Positions 1 to 10,220 are shown, counted from the first letter of the stretch. The stretch: DNA of 64,000 nt from Silanimonas lenta DSM 16282 (GCF_000429065.1 NZ_AUBD01000005.1:186001-250000); one strand, 5' to 3'. The notes: generated from the sequence alone by a model not told the origin. A program made the numbers and translations.

Positions 1-1580
1 TCGCGGCACGCGGCTGCAATGCCATCGTGCAGTCGGTGGCCCGCGGCCCAGGCGGCCGGCTCTCGCTGAGCTGCAACCCCGATCTCACCTTCGACCTCGT
101 CGACGCCCTGGCCGCACGCGGCCTGCCGCGCCCCTTGATGCTGGCCGAGGTCCATCCCGAGCTGCCCTATGTGGAGCGCGGCGCCTCGGTCGATCCCGGC
201 TTCTTCGACATCGTGCTGACGCCTGCGCGACTGCCACCCCTGTTCGCCGTGCCGCGCCAGCCGGTATCACTGGCGGAGTTCGCGATCGGCCTGTACGCCA
301 GCACGCTGGTAAAGGACGGCGGTACCCTGCAGATCGGCATCGGCGCACTGTCGGATGCCCTGACCCATGCCCTCGTGCTGCGACACACGCGCAATGCCGA
401 CTACCGGCGGATCCTCGAAGCCCTCTGGCCCGAGGCCGGCACCTCCGCCCTGGTGCGCGAGACCGGTGGCCTTGCCCCCTTCGAGCACGGCCTGTTCGGC
501 TGCAGCGAGATGGTGATGGACGGCTTCCGCGTGCTGGCCGAGGCCGGCGTGCTGAAGCGCGCCGTGGTGCCGGATGCCGCCGCGCAAGCCCGGCTCGATG
601 CCGGAACCGCCACGCCCGCCGACCTCGCCCTGCGCGAGGCCGAGGGCGAGCTGCTGCACGGCGGCTTCTTCCTCGGCAGCCACAAGCTCTACGGCTGGCT
701 GCGGCAGATCGGCGGCGCCGACAGCCCTTTCCGCCTGCGCATGACGCGGATCAGCGAGATCAACCAGCTCGGCACCGAAGACGCCCCGCTGCGGGCCGCG
801 CAGCGCCGCCACGCCCGCTTCATCAATACCACGATGATGCAGACGGTGCTGGGCGCGGCGGTGTCCGATGCACTGGAAGACGGCCGCGTCGTCTCCGGCG
901 TGGGCGGCCAGTACAACTTCGTGGCCATGGGCCATGCCCTGCCGGACGCACGCTCGATCCTGCTGTTCCGTGCGGTGCGCGAGAGCGGTGCGATGGTCTC
1001 GAGCTCCCTGCTCTGGCACTACGGCCACGCCACCATCCCACGGCATCTGCGCGATCTCGCCATCAGCGAATATGGCATCGCCGACCTGCGCGATCGGAGC
1101 GATGCCGACTGCATCCGCGCCATGCTGGCCATCGGCGATGCCCGCTTCATGCCAACACTCGCGGAAAAGGCTGTCGCCGCCGGCAAGCTCGACCGCGCGG
1201 ATGCGGGCACGTGGGCTCGCAACACCCCAGAGGCGATCGACGCGGCGCTGGGCCCCTTCCGCCGCGAGGGCCTGCTGCCCGAGTACCCCATGGGCAGCGA
1301 TTTCACGCCCACCGAGCAGGACCTCGTGCGCGCGCTTGGCCGGCTGAAACGTGACACCGCGACGCGCGTCGGCAAGGCCAGCGCCCTGTGGAAGGCACTA
1401 TGGCTCGACGAAGCCCGCGCCACCCCGCGCGAAGCTGCCGCCCTCGCCCGCATGGGTTACGACGGCCGCGAAGGATGGCGCGAGGCGCTGGAGCGCAGGC
1501 TGCTGCGGTCGGCCTTGCGCGCGACCGCCCACACTCTCAGCGCAGGGCCTTCGCTGCCGCCACCACATTCTCCACGGTGA
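1..1580 (+). CDS. Acetyl-CoA hydrolase/transferase family protein, 5' end cut by window
   Basis: The reading frame is already open at base 3, and the first possible start (GTG at 27) lies inside conserved-looking sequence, so the true N-terminus is outside the window; about 525 residues are visible. Features typical of the acetyl-CoA hydrolase / CoA-transferase family are GIGALSDAL near base 336, [11 protein letters not shown] near base 498, [18 protein letters not shown] near base 904, and the C-terminal [15 protein letters not shown] near base 1065. The family hydrolyses acyl-CoA or moves CoA between carboxylates; the substrate cannot be told from sequence. The 3' end overlaps the convergent transketolase gene by 44 bases, and no terminator separates them. 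Confidence 0.85.
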   Translation, partial: AARGCNAIVQSVARGPGGRLSLSCNPDLTFDLVDALAARGLPRPLMLAEVHPELPYVERGASVDPGFFDIVLTPARLPPLFAVPRQPVSLAEFAIGLYASTLVKDGGTLQIGIGALSDALTHALVLRHTRNADYRRILEALWPEAGTSALVRETGGLAPFEHGLFGCSEMVMDGFRVLAEAGVLKRAVVPDAAAQARLDAGTATPADLALREAEGELLHGGFFLGSHKLYGWLRQIGGADSPFRLRMTRISEINQLGTEDAPLRAAQRRHARFINTTMMQTVLGAAVSDALEDGRVVSGVGGQYNFVAMGHALPDARSILLFRAVRESGAMVSSSLLWHYGHATIPRHLRDLAISEYGIADLRDRSDADCIRAMLAIGDARFMPTLAEKAVAAGKLDRADAGTWARNTPEAIDAALGPFRREGLLPEYPMGSDFTPTEQDLVRALGRLKRDTATRVGKASALWKALWLDEARATPREAAALARMGYDGREGWREALERRLLRSALRATAHTLSAGPSLPPPHSPR

Positions 1581-3540
1581 AGCCGAAGTGCTTCATCAGC
1601 ACCTCGCCCGGGGCCGACTCGCCGAAGCGGTCGATGCCGACCACGGCGCCATCGAGGCCGGCGATGCAGCGCCAGTGCTCAGTGCTGCCGGCCTCGACGA
1701 CCACCCGCTTGCGGCACCATGAAGGCAGCACGCCCTCGCGGTACTCCAGCGGCTGGCGCTTGAAGACCTCGAAGCAGGGCATCGAGACCACACGGGCCTG
1801 GATGCCTTCCTCCGCGAGCTTCACGGCGGCCAGGCGCGCCAGCTCCAGCTCCGATCCAGTGCCGATCAGGATCAGATCGAATTTCGCCGAGGCAGGATCA
1901 CTGAGCACATAGCCGCCGCGCGCAATGGCGGCCACCTGCTCGGGCGTGCGCTGCTGGTGGGCGAGGTTCTGGCGCGAGAACACGAGGCTCGAGGGCCCTT
2001 CGGCGCGCTGCAGGGCACAGGCCCAGGCCACGGCCGACTCCACCGCATCGCCGGGGCGCCACACGTCGTGGTTCGGGATCAGCCGCAGCGAGGCGAGGTG
2101 CTCGATGGGCTGGTGCGTCGGGCCATCCTCGCCGAGGCCGATCGAGTCGTGCGTGTAGACGTGGATCGAACGCACCGGCAGCAGCGCACTCATGCGCACG
2201 GCGTTGCGGGCGTAGTCCGAGAACACGAGGAAGGTGGCATCGAAGGGGATGAAGCCGCCATGCAGCGCGAGGCCGGAGCCGATCGCCGTCATGCCGAACT
2301 CGCGCACGCCGTAGTGCACGTAGCGGGCGTCGGCATCCGCGGTGGTCACGGCCTTCTGGCCCTTCCAGGTGGTGAGGTTGGAGTGCGCGAGGTCGGCCGA
2401 GCCGCCCACCAGCTCCGGCAGGTGCGGAGCGAAGGCCTCGATGGCCATCTGCGAGGCCTTGCGCGAGGCCACCACCGGGCCCTCGGCCTGCAGCCTGTCG
2501 ATGTAGTCCCGGGCGATCTTCGCGAAGTCTGCCGGCAGCTCGCCGGCCATGCGGCGTTCGAACTCGGCGGCGAGCGCCGGATGGGCAGCCTTGTAGGCAG
2601 CGAAGCGGGCATTCCAGTCGGCTTCGGCCTTGGCGCCACGCTCGCGGGCGTCCCAGGCCGTGCGGATCTCCGCGGGAATCTCGAAGGGCGCATGAGGCCA
2701 CTTCAGGGCCTCGCGGGTCAGCGCCACCTCGTCCTTGCCCAGCGGCGCGCCATGGCTGCTCTCCTTGCCCTGCTTGTTCGGCGAACCAAAGCCGATGTGC
2801 GTGCGACAGCAGATCAGGGTCGGACGCTGCGTCTCGGCCTTCGCCGTGGCGATCGCCTGCTGGATCTCGTCGGGGTCATGGCCATCGACATTGCGGATCA
2901 CCTGCCAGCCATAGGCTTCGAAGCGCTTCGGCGTATCGTCGGTGAACCAGCCCTGCACCTCGCCGTCGATGGAGATGCCGTTGTCGTCCCAGAAGGCGAT
3001 CAGCTTGCCCAGGCCCCAGGTGCCGGCCAGCGAGCAGGCCTCGTGCGAGATGCCTTCCATCAGGCAGCCGTCGCCCATGAAGCAGTACGTGTAGTGATCG
3101 ACGATCGCGTGGCCTTCGCGGTTGAAGCGCTGCGCCAGCAGCTTCTCGGCCAGCGCCATGCCCACGGCATTGGCAATGCCCTGCCCCAGCGGCCCGGTGG
3201 TGGTCTCGACCCCCGGGGTGATGTGCCGCTCCGGATGGCCGGCGGTCTTCGAATGCAGCTGGCGGAAGCGCTTCAGCTCGTCCAGCGGCAGGTCATAGCC
3301 GGAAAGATGCAGCAGGGCGTACTGCAGCATCGAGCCATGGCCATTGGAGAGCACGAAGCGGTCGCGGTCCGGCCATTTCGGGTTCGCCGGGTTGTGCCGG
3401 AGGTGGTCGTTCCAGAGCACTTCGGCGATGTCGGCCATGCCCATGGGCATGCCCGGGTGGCCGGATCTGGCGGCCTCCACGGCATCGATGGCAAGGAAAC
3501 GGACGGCGTTCGCGAGATCGCGGCGGGCAGGACGGGTCAT
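1537..3540 (-). CDS. tkt: Transketolase
   Basis: A 667-residue protein of normal family length. It moves two-carbon ketol units between sugar phosphates in the non-oxidative pentose phosphate pathway, using thiamine diphosphate and a divalent metal. Visible signatures are [18 protein letters not shown] at about 26-43, [14 protein letters not shown] at 116-129, and the ThDP/metal motif from GDG at 156-158 to the Asn at 187. The catalytic Glu sits in YGVREFGM near residue 410. It is the last gene of a minus-strand group behind two sodium symporters. The 123-base gap upstream contains no promoter I can recognise. Confidence 0.97.
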   Translation of the reverse strand: MTRPARRDLANAVRFLAIDAVEAARSGHPGMPMGMADIAEVLWNDHLRHNPANPKWPDRDRFVLSNGHGSMLQYALLHLSGYDLPLDELKRFRQLHSKTAGHPERHITPGVETTTGPLGQGIANAVGMALAEKLLAQRFNREGHAIVDHYTYCFMGDGCLMEGISHEACSLAGTWGLGKLIAFWDDNGISIDGEVQGWFTDDTPKRFEAYGWQVIRNVDGHDPDEIQQAIATAKAETQRPTLICCRTHIGFGSPNKQGKESSHGAPLGKDEVALTREALKWPHAPFEIPAEIRTAWDARERGAKAEADWNARFAAYKAAHPALAAEFERRMAGELPADFAKIARDYIDRLQAEGPVVASRKASQMAIEAFAPHLPELVGGSADLAHSNLTTWKGQKAVTTADADARYVHYGVREFGMTAIGSGLALHGGFIPFDATFLVFSDYARNAVRMSALLPVRSIHVYTHDSIGLGEDGPTHQPIEHLASLRLIPNHDVWRPGDAVESAVAWACALQRAEGPSSLVFSRQNLAHQQRTPEQVAAIARGGYVLSDPASAKFDLILIGTGSELELARLAAVKLAEEGIQARVVSMPCFEVFKRQPLEYREGVLPSWCRKRVVVEAGSTEHWRCIAGLDGAVVGIDRFGESAPGEVLMKHFGFTVENVVAAAKALR

Positions 3541-3663
3541 CGGCGGCAGGCCTTGGGCGGTGGCGGGCGGAAGGGCCGGCGCCCCGCAGAACGCGCGACG
3601 CGGCCGCCCATTCTCCCATCCCCGGCCCGGTGCCGTCGCCCTTGAAGGCTCGGCCGCGGCCTG

Positions 3664-5001
3664 CTAGCCCTGCCCCGCCTCCACGGCAGGCGCCTCCGGC
3701 GGGTCCGGAGCCTCGCCGCGCGAGACCACCACGGTGCCCACGAGATCGCCGGTCACGTTCACCACGGTACGGCACATGTCGATGAAGCGGTCGACGCCGA
3801 GGATCAGGGCGATGCCTTCGGCCGGGATGCCGAACATCACCAGGATCGAGGCGATCACCGGCAGCGAGCCACCGGGCACGCCGGCGGCGCCGATGCCGCC
3901 CAGCACGCACATCAGCAGGACCAGCAGCTGCTGGGCCAGGCTCAGCTCCACGCCGAAGAACTGGGCGAGGAACAGCACGGTCACGCCCTCGAACAGGGCG
4001 GTGCCGTTCATGTTGGCCGTGGCCCCGAGCGTGCACACGAAGCGACCGATACGGCGCGGCGTGCCGAGGTTCTCCTCGGCGATCTTCAGCGTGGTGGGCA
4101 GGGTGGCCGAGCTGGAGGAGGTCGAGAAGGCCGTCAGCATGGCCGGCTGGGCCCGGCGGAAGAAGTCGAGCGGCGACATGCCGCCGAACACCCGCACCAG
4201 GATGGGGAACACCACGAAGAGGTGCACCGCCAGCGCCCCCACCGCCACCAGCACGAACTTGCCGAGCGGAATGAGGGCGCCGAGGCCCCGGGCGGCGATC
4301 AGGCTGAACAGCAGAGCGGCCACCGCGTAAGGCGCCAGGCGGATGACCCACTGGATCAGCTTGATGCTGATGTCGTACACGCCCTGGACGGCGGCGAGGA
4401 AGGCATTCACCCCCGGCGTGCGCAGCACCGCCGCGGCCACGCCGAACATCAGGGCGAAGAACATCACGCCGATCAGGTTGCCCTCGACCCCGGCCGCCAG
4501 CACGTTGCGCGGCACGATGCCCATCAGCACCGCGAGCGCCGAGGCCTGCTGGCCCTTGGCGGCGATCTCCCCGGCCTGCCCCGCCGACTGCTGCATCAGG
4601 GCCTCGGCCACGCCGGCATCGATGCCGGCCCCGGGCTTGAACAGGTTCACCGCCAGCAGGCCGAGCAGCACCGCCAGCGCGCTCACCGAGAGGATGAAGC
4701 CAAGCGTCTTGAGGCCGATGCGCCCCAGCGACTTGGGATCGCCGATCTCCACCACGCCCAGCACCAGGGCCGAGAACACCAGCGGCAGTACCAGCATGAA
4801 GAGCAGATGCAGGAACACCTGCCCGACCGGCCCGGTGACGTAGGTGATGAGTGCCGTCAGCCAGCCGGCCTGCACCAGGGCGCCGTCGGCGCCCGTGGCG
4901 TGGCCGAGCGGGAAAGCGATGGCGCCGGCCACGGCCCCCGCGAGGAAGCCGAGCAGCATCTTCGTGTGCAGGGCAAGCCCCCGGCCTTCGCTGCCGCCCA
5001 T
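3664..5001 (-). CDS. Dicarboxylate/amino acid:cation symporter (DAACS family)
   Basis: A 445-residue inner-membrane protein with many hydrophobic segments. It belongs to the GltP/DctA family, which takes up glutamate, aspartate or C4-dicarboxylates with Na+ or H+. The serine-rich re-entrant loop is clear (STSSSSAT, residues 293-300, followed by LPTTL). The second signature reads NMNGT at 330-334, where most family members have NMDGT; that Asp normally helps bind cation. The ATG at 5001 follows GAGGAG at good distance and starts 10 bases after the stop of the next symporter gene, so the two probably share a transcript. Substrate is uncertain. Confidence 0.9.
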   Translation of the reverse strand: MGGSEGRGLALHTKMLLGFLAGAVAGAIAFPLGHATGADGALVQAGWLTALITYVTGPVGQVFLHLLFMLVLPLVFSALVLGVVEIGDPKSLGRIGLKTLGFILSVSALAVLLGLLAVNLFKPGAGIDAGVAEALMQQSAGQAGEIAAKGQQASALAVLMGIVPRNVLAAGVEGNLIGVMFFALMFGVAAAVLRTPGVNAFLAAVQGVYDISIKLIQWVIRLAPYAVAALLFSLIAARGLGALIPLGKFVLVAVGALAVHLFVVFPILVRVFGGMSPLDFFRRAQPAMLTAFSTSSSSATLPTTLKIAEENLGTPRRIGRFVCTLGATANMNGTALFEGVTVLFLAQFFGVELSLAQQLLVLLMCVLGGIGAAGVPGGSLPVIASILVMFGIPAEGIALILGVDRFIDMCRTVVNVTGDLVGTVVVSRGEAPDPPEAPAVEAGQG

Positions 5002-5011
5002 GCCTGTCTCC

Positions 5012-6628
5012 TCAGCTCCGGGTGGCGCGGATCTCGCCCGACTTCAGCTTGGCAAAGTAGTCGTCCACCTCCTCGCGCACCACCGGCAGCAGCAGGTACA
5101 CGCCGATCAGGTTGGGAATGGCCATGAGGAAGATCAGGCCATCCGAGAGGTCGATCAGCTGCCCCAGGTTCATGGTGCAGGCCACCACCGCCGCGCCGAG
5201 GTAGACGAGGATGTAGGTATTGGTCACCCAGCGGCGCTCGCCGGTGATGTAGGTGGCCGCCTTCGCCCCGTAATAGGCCCAGGTGAGCATGGTGGAGAAG
5301 GCGAACAGGAACACCGCCACGGTGAGCAGGTAAGGAAACCAGCTGAACACGGTGGCAAAGGCGCTGGAGGTGATGGCCACGCCCTCGAGGCCTTCGAGCT
5401 TGTAGGCGCCGGTCACCACCACCATCAGGGCGGTCGCGGTGCAGACGATCACGGTGTCGACGAAGGGCTCCCAGAGCGCGACCAGGCCCTCGGTGGCCGG
5501 GTGCTTGGTCTTCACCGCGGAATGGGCGATCGCCGCCGAGCCGAGGCCCGCCTCGTTCGAGAAGGCCGCGCGCTGGAAGCCGGCCAGGAGGGCGCCGATC
5601 ACGCCGCCGGCCGCGGCCTCGCCCGAGAAGGCGGCGCGGAAGATGATGGCGATGGCCTCGGGCAGGGCCGCGATGTTCACCGCCAGCACCGCAAAGCAGC
5701 CCAGCAGGTAGAGCACGATCATCGAGGGGATGAGGCGGGCGGTGACGCTGCCGATGCGGGTGATGCCGCCCAGCACCACGAGGCCGGCCAGCACCGCGAT
5801 GCCGATGCCGAAGGCCCAGCCATAGCCCTCCAGCGGGCCGTTCACGCCGCCGGTGAGGGCGTGGAACTGGGCATAGGCCTGGTTGGCCTGGAACATCGAG
5901 CCGGCGCCGATGCCGCCCAGCATGCTGCAGATGGCGAACACCACGGCCAGCACCTTGCCCACGCCACCAAGGCCGCGGTAGCGCTCGGCGAGACCGCGCG
6001 AGAGGTAGTACATCGGGCCGCCGGAGACCGTGCCGTCCGGGTTCTCCTGCCGGTACTTCACGCCGAGCGTGCATTCGGCGAACTTGGTGCTCATGCCGAG
6101 CAGGCCGGCCACGATCATCCAGAAGGCCGCGCCGGGGCCGCCGACGGTGATGGCGAGCGCCACACCGGCGATGTTGCCGAGGCCCACCGTGCCCGAGACC
6201 GCCGAGGTGAGCGCCTGGAAATGCGAGACCTCGCCCGGATCGGAGGCCACGGCGTAGTCGCCGCGCATCAGCCGGAAGCCCTGGGCGAAGCCGCGGAAGT
6301 TGATGAAACGGAAATAGAGCGTGGTGACCACGCCGCCCAGCAGCAGCCAGACCACGATCAGCGGCACGCCGGTCTGGCCCTCCGCGCAGCCGGACATCGA
6401 GAGCGAAACGCCATCACCGATGCAGGCCCGGGAGAAGATCGCGCCGCCCAGCGCCTGGGCCACCGGCTGCACCGCCTGGTTGATGCGCTGGTCGATGCTC
6501 GGCGCCGCTTCTTCCGCCGCCATGGCCACCGTCGGGCCGAACACCAGGGCCATGCCCGTGAGAACGCCTGCAAGGCGCGACCGCCACGTCCGTACCACGC
6601 CCGAGGCCGGGCCACCCGCCTTGCTCAT
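5012..6628 (-). CDS. Alanine/glycine:cation symporter family protein
   Basis: A 538-residue polytopic membrane protein of the AGCS family (AlsT/DagA type), which imports alanine or glycine with sodium. The family signature is recognisable around GNIAGVALAITVGGPGAAF, and repeated Gly/Ala-rich transmembrane segments run to the C-terminus. The N-terminal 40 residues form a hydrophobic, signal-like segment ending near TVAMAAEE, followed by a periplasmic-looking stretch before the conserved core. The start has GGGGAGTG upstream. A TGCTAGGCT extended -10 lies in the short gap before it, so it may lead a transcript with the DAACS symporter 10 bases downstream. Confidence 0.9.
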   Translation of the reverse strand: MSKAGGPASGVVRTWRSRLAGVLTGMALVFGPTVAMAAEEAAPSIDQRINQAVQPVAQALGGAIFSRACIGDGVSLSMSGCAEGQTGVPLIVVWLLLGGVVTTLYFRFINFRGFAQGFRLMRGDYAVASDPGEVSHFQALTSAVSGTVGLGNIAGVALAITVGGPGAAFWMIVAGLLGMSTKFAECTLGVKYRQENPDGTVSGGPMYYLSRGLAERYRGLGGVGKVLAVVFAICSMLGGIGAGSMFQANQAYAQFHALTGGVNGPLEGYGWAFGIGIAVLAGLVVLGGITRIGSVTARLIPSMIVLYLLGCFAVLAVNIAALPEAIAIIFRAAFSGEAAAGGVIGALLAGFQRAAFSNEAGLGSAAIAHSAVKTKHPATEGLVALWEPFVDTVIVCTATALMVVVTGAYKLEGLEGVAITSSAFATVFSWFPYLLTVAVFLFAFSTMLTWAYYGAKAATYITGERRWVTNTYILVYLGAAVVACTMNLGQLIDLSDGLIFLMAIPNLIGVYLLLPVVREEVDDYFAKLKSGEIRATRS

Positions 6629-6662
6629 CGTCCGCTCACTCCCCAGGTGAAAATGAGGCCTG

Positions 6663-6671
6663 AGCCTAGCA
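6663..6671 (-). promoter_or_regulatory. Extended -10 promoter candidate for the AGCS symporter
   Basis: On the minus strand the sequence reads TGCTAGGCT, a TG-N plus TAGGCT hexamer, about 35 bases before the symporter start. No good -35 is visible. The same nine bases occur upstream of valS at 58541-58549, which strengthens the call. Confidence 0.4.
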
Positions 6672-6676
6672 AAGAC

Positions 6677-7849
6677 TCAGGCGAACAGGGGCGATCCGCG
6701 GGCCAGCAGTTCTTCCCGGGTCTGCGGCCGGCCCACCAGCCAGCCCTGGGCGTAGTCGCAGCCCAACCGCCGCAGCACGTCCAACTCAGCCTCGCTCTCG
6801 ACCCCCTCCACGACCAGCTCGGCGCCCAGGCGCTTGGCCATGGCGACGATGGCCTCGACGATGGCCATGGCCCGCGGCTCGGCGAGCATGCTGCGGACGA
6901 AGGCCTGGTCCACCTTCACCGTGTCGAAGGGCAGGCGGTGCAGCTGGGTCAGATGGGAATAGCCGGTGCCGAAGTCGTCCAGCGCCACCTTCATTCCGTG
7001 GGCGTGACAAAGCTCGATGAAGCCCTGCACCACCACCGGGTCCAGGGCCTGGCTCTCGGTGATCTCGATCTTGATGCTGCCCCGCGGCAATCCGGCGCCG
7101 TCCACGCGGGCGATCACCCGTTCCAGCAGACCGGGCTCGCGGAGCTGCTTCGCGCTGACGTTCACGGCGACGAAAAGCGGCCGCCCGGCGGCCTCGATGA
7201 AGGCCCGGGCCGCCGCGCAGGCGGTGTCGAACACATACTCGCCCACCGGCACGATCAGCGAAGTTTCTTCCGCGAGGGCCACGAACTCGGCCGGCGAGAC
7301 CGGCCCGCGCTCGGGATGGGTCCAGCGCACCAGGGCCTCGAACCCGGCCACCTTCCCGGACGCCACGTGCAGCAAGGGCTGGTAGCGCACGTCGAGCCCT
7401 CCGGTCTGCAGGGCCTCGCGCAACTGGCTTTCCAGCCGCATCTTGCCGACTCCGGCGGCTTCCGCCGCGTCCTCCGTGATCCTGGCCACGGCCTCGCGCC
7501 GCCCCTGCAGGGCCGCGAGTGCGCTGCGGTAGCGCTGCAGGGTGCCCTGCAGCAGGGCGCGCAGGATGGGATCGGCCTGGGCGAGGCGCTCGGCGATCTG
7601 CGAGCGCTCCAGCACCCGCAGGCGACAGGGCGCCAGCGCCAGCGCCGTGGCCGTCCGCGGCGCCTCGTCGATCACCGCCATCTCGCCGACGATCGATCCG
7701 GGGCCGAGCACCGCCAGCACCACCTGCCGCCCTCGCTGGGTGGCGCGGATCTCGATCTGCCCCTCCTCGAGGATGAAGGCCGTGGTCGGCGGGTCGCCCT
7801 CGCGGAACAGCACCCCGCCCGTGGCCAGCTGCAGCGTCGCCCCGTCCAT
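6677..7849 (-). CDS. Cyclic nucleotide-binding domain / EAL domain c-di-GMP phosphodiesterase
   Basis: A 390-residue cytosolic protein with two domains. Residues 1-105 resemble a cNMP-binding (Crp-like) beta roll with a GEMAVIDEAPRTATA phosphate-binding cassette at about 55-69. After a short helical linker, 145-385 form an EAL domain. Residues needed for hydrolysis of cyclic di-GMP are present: E171 of EALVRW, N230, E262 in IEITES, DDFGTG at 291-296, K312, E348 and Q368. It therefore looks catalytically competent and possibly gated by a cyclic nucleotide. There is no HTH, so it is not a transcription factor. GGAGG precedes the ATG by about 5 bases. Confidence 0.9.
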   Translation of the reverse strand: MDGATLQLATGGVLFREGDPPTTAFILEEGQIEIRATQRGRQVVLAVLGPGSIVGEMAVIDEAPRTATALALAPCRLRVLERSQIAERLAQADPILRALLQGTLQRYRSALAALQGRREAVARITEDAAEAAGVGKMRLESQLREALQTGGLDVRYQPLLHVASGKVAGFEALVRWTHPERGPVSPAEFVALAEETSLIVPVGEYVFDTACAAARAFIEAAGRPLFVAVNVSAKQLREPGLLERVIARVDGAGLPRGSIKIEITESQALDPVVVQGFIELCHAHGMKVALDDFGTGYSHLTQLHRLPFDTVKVDQAFVRSMLAEPRAMAIVEAIVAMAKRLGAELVVEGVESEAELDVLRRLGCDYAQGWLVGRPQTREELLARGSPLFA

Positions 7850-7882
7850 CGCCCCCTCCGGCCCGCCCGGATCCCGGCGCCA

Positions 7883-7888
7883 ACGCTA
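7883..7888 (-). promoter_or_regulatory. -10 candidate for the cNMP/EAL gene
   Basis: The minus strand reads TTGTAGCGT about 35 bases ahead of the start; TAGCGT is a plausible -10. It lies directly after the pilQ terminator, where an independent promoter would be expected. No clear -35. Confidence 0.3.
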
Positions 7889-7894
7889 CAACGA

Positions 7895-7919
7895 AAAACG
7901 GGGCCCGTGGCCCCGTTTT
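7895..7919 (-). terminator. Rho-independent terminator of the pil operon
   Basis: A perfect 11-bp stem (7895-7905 with 7909-7919) has a 3-base loop. On the minus strand GGGGCC pairs with GGCCCC and the stem runs out into TTTTT. It starts 23 bases after the pilQ stop. This is the best intrinsic terminator in the window. Confidence 0.9.
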
Positions 7920-7941
7920 CCGATGCGGCACGCAGCGCAGC

Positions 7942-10179
7942 TCAGCGCTGGGCGCCCGCCACCTGCAGGATGCGCGGGGTGACGAAGATCAGCAGCTCGG
8001 CCTTCTGGTTGCGGCGGTTCTTGTTGCGGAACAGGTTGCCCAAGGCCGGGATGTCGCCGAGGAAGGGCACCTTGGCAAGGTTCTCGCGGCGCGAGAACTC
8101 GTAGATGCCACCCACCACCACGGTCTGGCCGTTGTTCACCAGCACCGCCGTGGTCACTTCGCGCTTGGTGATCTGCGGCACGCGGCCGCCGCCCGGCACG
8201 TCGATGAAGCCGGCCACCTCGTCCTTCTTCACCCCGAGGGTCAGGAAGACGCGGTTGTCCTGGGTGATGGTCGGGGTGACCTTCAGCTCCAGCAGGGCCT
8301 CCTTGAACTGCACGGTCGCCGTCTGCTGGCCGGAGGTGCCGGTGATGGTGACATAGCCGATCTCGTCACCCTGCTTGATCACCGCCTCACGCTGGTTGGC
8401 GGTGATCACGCGCGGATTGGCCACCACCTCGCCACGCCCCTCCTCCTGCAGGGCCTGGAGCTCGATGTCGAGATCCAGGTTGTTGCCAAGGATGGTGAAA
8501 GCCAGGGCCGACGCCGTGTTGTTGGCGAACCGGGTGTTCAGGACGTTGGTGAAGGTGGGCAGCGGCGTGTTCGGCAGCGTCGGCCGGGTCGCCTGCTCGC
8601 CGTTGGCGATGGCCTGCTCGTAGAGGGCCAGCTCGGCGTTGTAGCGGGCGAGCGCCGCGTTGGCGTTGGCCACCCCGTTGAGGTAGTTGCGGTTGCTCTC
8701 GGTGCTGCCGGAGACGATCACGTCGCTCTCCTGGCCGCTGATGCCGAAGCGGGTACCGATCTCCCGGGCGAAGCTCTCCTGGGCGATCACGATGCGGGCC
8801 TCGATCAGCACCTGGTCGACCGGACGATCGAGCACGGCGACGAGTTCCTTGATGGCCTGCACCTTCCGCGGGGTATCGGCGACGAGAAGGGTATTGCTGC
8901 GGGTGTCGAAGCTCACGCTGCCGCGGGCGGAGAGGAAGCCGCGATCGCCCTCGGCGCCCGAGCCGCTGGAAGCGCCGCCGCCCTGCGAGGACTTGCTGCC
9001 CTCGGTGAGCAGGGTCGCGATCTCCTCGGCATTGGCGTAATTGATGGCGATCATCTCGTTGACGAGTTCCGCCTTGCTCTCGACGTCGATGCGGGCCTGC
9101 TCGCGGGCCTTCTCGAAGTCGGCGATCTCCTTCTGCGGCGCCACCCACACCACGTTGCCGTCGCGGCGCTTGTCGAGCGAGCGGGCGCGCAGCACCACGT
9201 CGAGGGCCTGGTCCCAGGGCACGTTGATCAGGCGCAGGGTCAGGTTGCCCTGCACCGTGTCGGCGGCCACGATGTTGAGGCCCGATTCCTCGGCGATCAG
9301 CTGCAGGATGGTGCGCACCGGCACGTCCTGGAAGTTGAAGGTCACCGGCTTGCCAGTGTAGCGCTGCTGCTGGGCCGCCGCCCCCACCTGGCCGACGCCG
9401 GCACGCTGGGCGGCCACCTTCGGCACCACTTCCAGCACGTACTCGTTGCCGGTCTGGTAGGCACTGGTCTCGAACAGGCCCTCGGCCGCCACCACGAGCT
9501 GGGTACCGCCGTCCTTGGCCACCGGATCGAGGCGGGTCACCGGGGTGGCGAAGTCGGTCACGTCGAGACGCCGCTGCTGCTCGGCCGGGAGCTGGGCATT
9601 CTCGACATCGACGATGATGCGGTTGCCGTCGCGGCGCAGGCTGGCCTGCGCTCCCTCGCGGTTGAAGCGGAGGATGACGCGCCCGGCGCCGTCGTCACCG
9701 CGGCGGAAATCCACCCCGGCGACCCGGATGCCGCTGTCGATGCGCTTGGCCGGATCGGGCGAAGCAAGCCCGGTGGCCGCGGCACTGCCCGAGCCCTCGA
9801 GGGTCAGCACCAGCAGGTTGCCGTTGCTGCGGGTGGTATAGCCGGCGCTGCGGAAGAGGTCGACCACGGCCCGGGTACGGCCGCCGGCCTCGACCACCGA
9901 GACCGCCGAGGCCGCACCGCTGCCCACCGTCACCCGGCGCCCGGCGAAAGCGTTGCGGGTCTCCGGAAAATCGATGGCGATCCGCGGCGGCACGTCGGTG
10001 GTGAAGGCATTGACATCACCCACCGGCTGTTCGAACTCGAAGGTGATGTCCACCTTCCCCCCGCTGCCCGTGGCGTAGCGGATGTCCTTGAGCGTGTTGG
10101 CAGCCCAGGCCGGGAGCGCCGCCATCCACAGCAGGCCCGCGGCCAGGGCGGCACGCGCCGCGAAAGTCTTCGTGCTCAT
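7942..10179 (-). CDS. pilQ: Type IV pilus secretin PilQ
   Basis: About 745 residues, forming the outer-membrane gated channel through which the type IV pilus passes. I start at the ATG at 10179 because it opens a signal peptide (MSTKTFAARAALAAG, cleavage near AWA-A) and has GAAGG upstream. A GTG at 10224 that overlaps the pilP stop is an alternative. AMIN-type beta domains span roughly 20-230. A secretin/TonB short N-terminal domain starts at TGKPVTFNFQDVPVRTILQL near 300, then N domains, and the secretin core runs from VLIEARIVIAQ to AELLIFVTPRIL at the C-terminus. It is the last gene of pilMNOPQ. Confidence 0.95.
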   Translation of the reverse strand: MSTKTFAARAALAAGLLWMAALPAWAANTLKDIRYATGSGGKVDITFEFEQPVGDVNAFTTDVPPRIAIDFPETRNAFAGRRVTVGSGAASAVSVVEAGGRTRAVVDLFRSAGYTTRSNGNLLVLTLEGSGSAAATGLASPDPAKRIDSGIRVAGVDFRRGDDGAGRVILRFNREGAQASLRRDGNRIIVDVENAQLPAEQQRRLDVTDFATPVTRLDPVAKDGGTQLVVAAEGLFETSAYQTGNEYVLEVVPKVAAQRAGVGQVGAAAQQQRYTGKPVTFNFQDVPVRTILQLIAEESGLNIVAADTVQGNLTLRLINVPWDQALDVVLRARSLDKRRDGNVVWVAPQKEIADFEKAREQARIDVESKAELVNEMIAINYANAEEIATLLTEGSKSSQGGGASSGSGAEGDRGFLSARGSVSFDTRSNTLLVADTPRKVQAIKELVAVLDRPVDQVLIEARIVIAQESFAREIGTRFGISGQESDVIVSGSTESNRNYLNGVANANAALARYNAELALYEQAIANGEQATRPTLPNTPLPTFTNVLNTRFANNTASALAFTILGNNLDLDIELQALQEEGRGEVVANPRVITANQREAVIKQGDEIGYVTITGTSGQQTATVQFKEALLELKVTPTITQDNRVFLTLGVKKDEVAGFIDVPGGGRVPQITKREVTTAVLVNNGQTVVVGGIYEFSRRENLAKVPFLGDIPALGNLFRNKNRRNQKAELLIFVTPRILQVAGAQR

Positions 10180-10220
10180 CCGTGCGCCTTCAGTCGTCGT
10201 GGTAATCATGCGCGTCCCCA

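Noticed and set aside
4844-8104. A 1086-codon plus-strand open frame opposite the symporter and EAL genes
   Set aside because: Its composition is His/Gln/Gly/Arg-rich with no domain pattern, and it lies antisense to three clearly recognised genes. Long antisense frames are expected at this GC content.
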